NCBI RefSeq assembly: GCF_016008875.1
Contig: NZ_JADTQG010000024.1
Span: 1-48,995 of the forward strand
Source of the DNA: Ectopseudomonas mendocina
GTDB lineage: Bacteria; Pseudomonadota; Gammaproteobacteria; Pseudomonadales; Pseudomonadaceae
Direction of reading: 5' to 3'
DNA: 48,995 nt
Positions 47,509 through 48,995 of the stretch are shown here, one piece after another (position 1 is the first letter of the stretch; each line of letters starts with the position of its first letter). Below the pieces are notes generated by a model. That model was not told the DNA's origin, searched no databases, and saw only the letters and a program-made list of their open reading frames with translations. The position numbers and the translations under genes are program-made.

Positions 47509-47922
47509 ATGTTCGCCAACCTGATTGAATTCATCATTAATCACTACGTCCTGGCAGGAATGTTCGTCGTTCTGCTGGTGCTGCTGATCGTCACCGAAAT
47601 GCGCAAGGGCGGGCAGAGCCTGTCGAGCCGCGAACTCACCGCGCTGGTCAACGGCGACAAGGGCGTGGTGCTCGATGTGCGCGCGCAGAAGGACTTTTCC
47701 GCCGGCCATATCGTCGGCTCGCTGCACATCCCTTATGACAAGGTGGTTGCGCGTATCGGCGAGCTGGAAAAGCACAAGGCCAAGACCATCGTCGTCGTCG
47801 ACGCCATGGGTCAGCACGCCGGCAGTATCGCCCGCGAGCTGAAGAAGGCCGGCTTCACCGCCGCCAAGCTGTCCGGTGGCATCGCTACCTGGCGCGGCGA
47901 CAACCTGCCGCTGGTGAAGTGA
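47509..47922 (+). CDS. Membrane-anchored rhodanese-like protein (YibN type), catalytic Cys absent
   Basis: This 137-residue protein has an N-terminal membrane helix (about residues 11-30, YVLAGMFVVLLVLLIV) and a cytoplasmic rhodanese domain (VVLDVRAQKDFSAGHIVGSL, LSGGIATWRGDNLPLV). The active-site loop reads TIVVVDAMGQHAG, with Asp where sulfurtransferases carry the catalytic Cys. No other Cys is in the protein. It is therefore probably a non-catalytic rhodanese acting as a binding module. It is followed after one base by grxC, then secB: the same trio as E. coli yibN-grxC-secB. Function is unknown; a link to redox or export near the membrane is inferred. Confidence 0.88.
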   Translation: MFANLIEFIINHYVLAGMFVVLLVLLIVTEMRKGGQSLSSRELTALVNGDKGVVLDVRAQKDFSAGHIVGSLHIPYDKVVARIGELEKHKAKTIVVVDAMGQHAGSIARELKKAGFTAAKLSGGIATWRGDNLPLVK

Positions 47923-47923
47923 T

Positions 47924-48184
47924 ATGAGCCACGTGGTCATCTACTCCAGCGACTGGTGCCCCTATTGCATTCGCGCCAAGCAACTGCTGGCCAGCAAAGG
48001 GGTGGACTTCGAAGAAATTCGTGTCGACGGGCAGCCGGCCATCCGCGCAGAGATGACCCGCAAGGCCGGGCGCACCTCGGTGCCGCAAATCTGGATCGGC
48101 AGCACCCATGTCGGTGGCTGTGACGACCTCTATGCCCTGGAGCGCGCCGGCAAGCTCGACGCGCTGCTCAAGAGCTCCGAATAA
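47924..48184 (+). CDS. grxC: Glutaredoxin 3 (GrxC)
   Basis: This 86-residue glutaredoxin starts MSHVVIYSSDWCPYCIRAKQ with the dithiol active site CPYC at residues 12-15. The cis-Pro region RTSVPQIWIGSTHVGGCDDL contacts glutathione. It reduces disulphides and glutathionylated proteins in the cytoplasm. It begins one base after the rhodanese stop and lies 26 bases before secB. Confidence 0.96.
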   Translation: MSHVVIYSSDWCPYCIRAKQLLASKGVDFEEIRVDGQPAIRAEMTRKAGRTSVPQIWIGSTHVGGCDDLYALERAGKLDALLKSSE

Positions 48185-48210
48185 TCCCGCTATTTAAGGA
48201 AGACAAGGCC

Positions 48211-48696
48211 ATGACCGAACAAGCAAACAATCCAGCTGCCGCCGCTGACGAGCAGAGCCCGCAATTTTCCCTGCAGCGCATCTACGTCAAGGACCTGTCC
48301 TTCGAAGCGCCGAAGAGCCCGGAAATCTTCCGTCAGGAGTGGACGCCGAGCGTCGGTCTGGACCTCAACACCCGCCAGAAGGCCCTGGAAGGAGACTTCC
48401 ATGAGGTGGTGCTGACCCTGTCGGTGACCGTGAAAAACGGCGAAGAAGTCGCCTTCATCGCTGAAGTGCAGCAGGCCGGCATCTTCCTGATCAAGGGTCT
48501 CGACGCCGCCTCGATGAGCCACACCCTCGGCGCCTTCTGCCCGAATATCCTGTTCCCGTACGCCCGTGAAGCGCTGGACAGCCTGGTGACCCGCGGCTCG
48601 TTCCCGGCCCTGATGCTGTCGCCGGTGAACTTCGACGCACTGTACGCCCAGGAGCTGCAGCGCATGCAGCAGGCCGGCGAGACCACCGTTCAATAA
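48211..48696 (+). CDS. secB: Protein-export chaperone SecB
   Basis: This 161-residue acidic protein has the SecB core FSLQRIYVKDLSFEAPKSPE, then LEGDFHEVVLTLSVTVKN, EVQQAGIFLIKGL and NILFPYAREALDSLVTRG. It is a homotetrameric cytoplasmic chaperone that keeps preproteins unfolded and passes them to SecA. The start follows AAGGAAG. A strong terminator follows the stop. Confidence 0.97.
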   Translation: MTEQANNPAAAADEQSPQFSLQRIYVKDLSFEAPKSPEIFRQEWTPSVGLDLNTRQKALEGDFHEVVLTLSVTVKNGEEVAFIAEVQQAGIFLIKGLDAASMSHTLGAFCPNILFPYAREALDSLVTRGSFPALMLSPVNFDALYAQELQRMQQAGETTVQ

Positions 48697-48714
48697 GCCG
48701 CGTCTGGTTTCAGG

Positions 48715-48749
48715 AAACGCCGCGATTGCATCAAGCAATCGCGGCGTTT
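48715..48749 (+). terminator. Terminator of secB
   Basis: AAACGCCGCGATTGC (48715-48729) pairs perfectly with GCAATCGCGGCGTTT (48735-48749), loop ATCAA, ending in GTTTTCG. It starts 18 bases after the secB stop. Confidence 0.95.
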
Positions 48750-48780
48750 TCGTTTGTGCATCGGCGTGGGTGAGTCCATG

Positions 48781-48995
48781 TCCGCGGATCGGGGCAGAAA
48801 GCTTCGCGGTCAAGACCGCTCCCACAAGGTTCGCGCAAGCCGGTAGTCCGGAAGGCAAGCCGCGCCAGGCCGTTTTTGTGGGAGCGGACTTGTCCGCGAG
48901 TCGGGGTGGGAAAGCTTCGCGGTCAAAACCGCTCCCACAGGGTTCGCGCAAGCCGGCAGTCCGGCAGGCAAGCCGCGCCAGGCCGTTTTTGTGGA
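48781..48995. repeat. Tandem REP array, about 112-base period, running off the window
   Basis: Two nearly identical units are visible (starting TCCGCG at 48781 and 48893, second cut by the window end). Each contains GCTTCGCGGTCAA(G/A)ACCGCTCCCACA, a spacer TTCGCGCAAGCCGG...GGCAAGCCGCGCCAGGCCG, and TTTTTGTGGGAGCGGACTTGTCCGCGAG in opposite orientation. So each unit carries an inverted pair of Pseudomonas REP palindromes. The units differ by a few substitutions and one single-base indel. Confidence 0.9.

Noticed and set aside
48781..48995. Right-end repeats as a CRISPR array
   Set aside because: Units are about 112 bases and alike along their whole length, with no unique spacers. The palindromes match Pseudomonas REPs.

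Overview
The window looks like a chromosomal segment of a Pseudomonas species. It is GC-rich, has Pseudomonas-type REP palindromes, tRNA-Phe and tRNA-Thr, and a complete psl exopolysaccharide operon. From memory (not checked here), both flanks follow the order of the P. aeruginosa PAO1 PA5127-PA5169 region: secB-grx-rhodanese, gpmI, envC/ctpA, periplasmic binding proteins, hisFAHB, asmA-like/mutY/yggX, an amino-acid ABC transporter, rml, and dctBD-dctPQM. The P. mendocina/pseudoalcaligenes/P. aeruginosa side of the genus is the most likely source. The species is not identified.

Layout, left to right. (1) 1-5947, minus strand: the C4-dicarboxylate TRAP transporter dctP-dctQ-dctM (dctM cut by the window edge) and its two-component regulator dctB-dctD. 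A very good sigma-54 promoter lies upstream of dctP. (2) 6038-9463, minus: rmlB-rmlA-rmlC-rmlD, which makes dTDP-L-rhamnose. (3) 9464-9870: an AT-rich divergent intergenic region with an ops-like GGCGGTAG. (4) 9871-24128, plus: eleven tightly packed genes matching pslA to pslK in order. They cover the initiating glycosyl-phosphate transferase, GDP-mannose synthesis, four glycosyltransferases, the export/co-polymerase pair, the PslG hydrolase, a polymerase/ligase-like protein and a flippase. (5) 24132-26336, minus: two membrane acyltransferases converging on pslK, in the place where pslL would be expected. (6) 26605-27053: a small secreted orphan protein and tRNA-Thr. (7) 27347-31910, minus: a SAM methyltransferase, a basic/polar amino-acid ABC transporter and tRNA-Phe. 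(8) 32064-35622, minus: asmA-like-mutY-yggX. (9) 35704-36795, minus: an L-2-hydroxyglutarate-oxidase-like flavoenzyme. (10) 36967-40076, plus: hisB-hisH-DUF2164-hisA-hisF. (11) 40288-42753, plus: three tandem orphan periplasmic binding proteins. (12) 42913-47362, minus: gpmI, envC-like and ctpA. (13) 47509-48696, plus: rhodanese-like, grxC and secB. (14) A tandem array of REP units runs off the right end.

How they fit together. The rml genes supply dTDP-rhamnose and PslB supplies GDP-mannose, two of the three sugars reported for Psl, so precursor supply and polymer assembly sit back to back around one intergenic control region. This arrangement, with the inverted pair of acyltransferases, is the main accessory feature of the window. 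The rest is conserved core genome decorated with at least three families of dispersed palindromic repeats.
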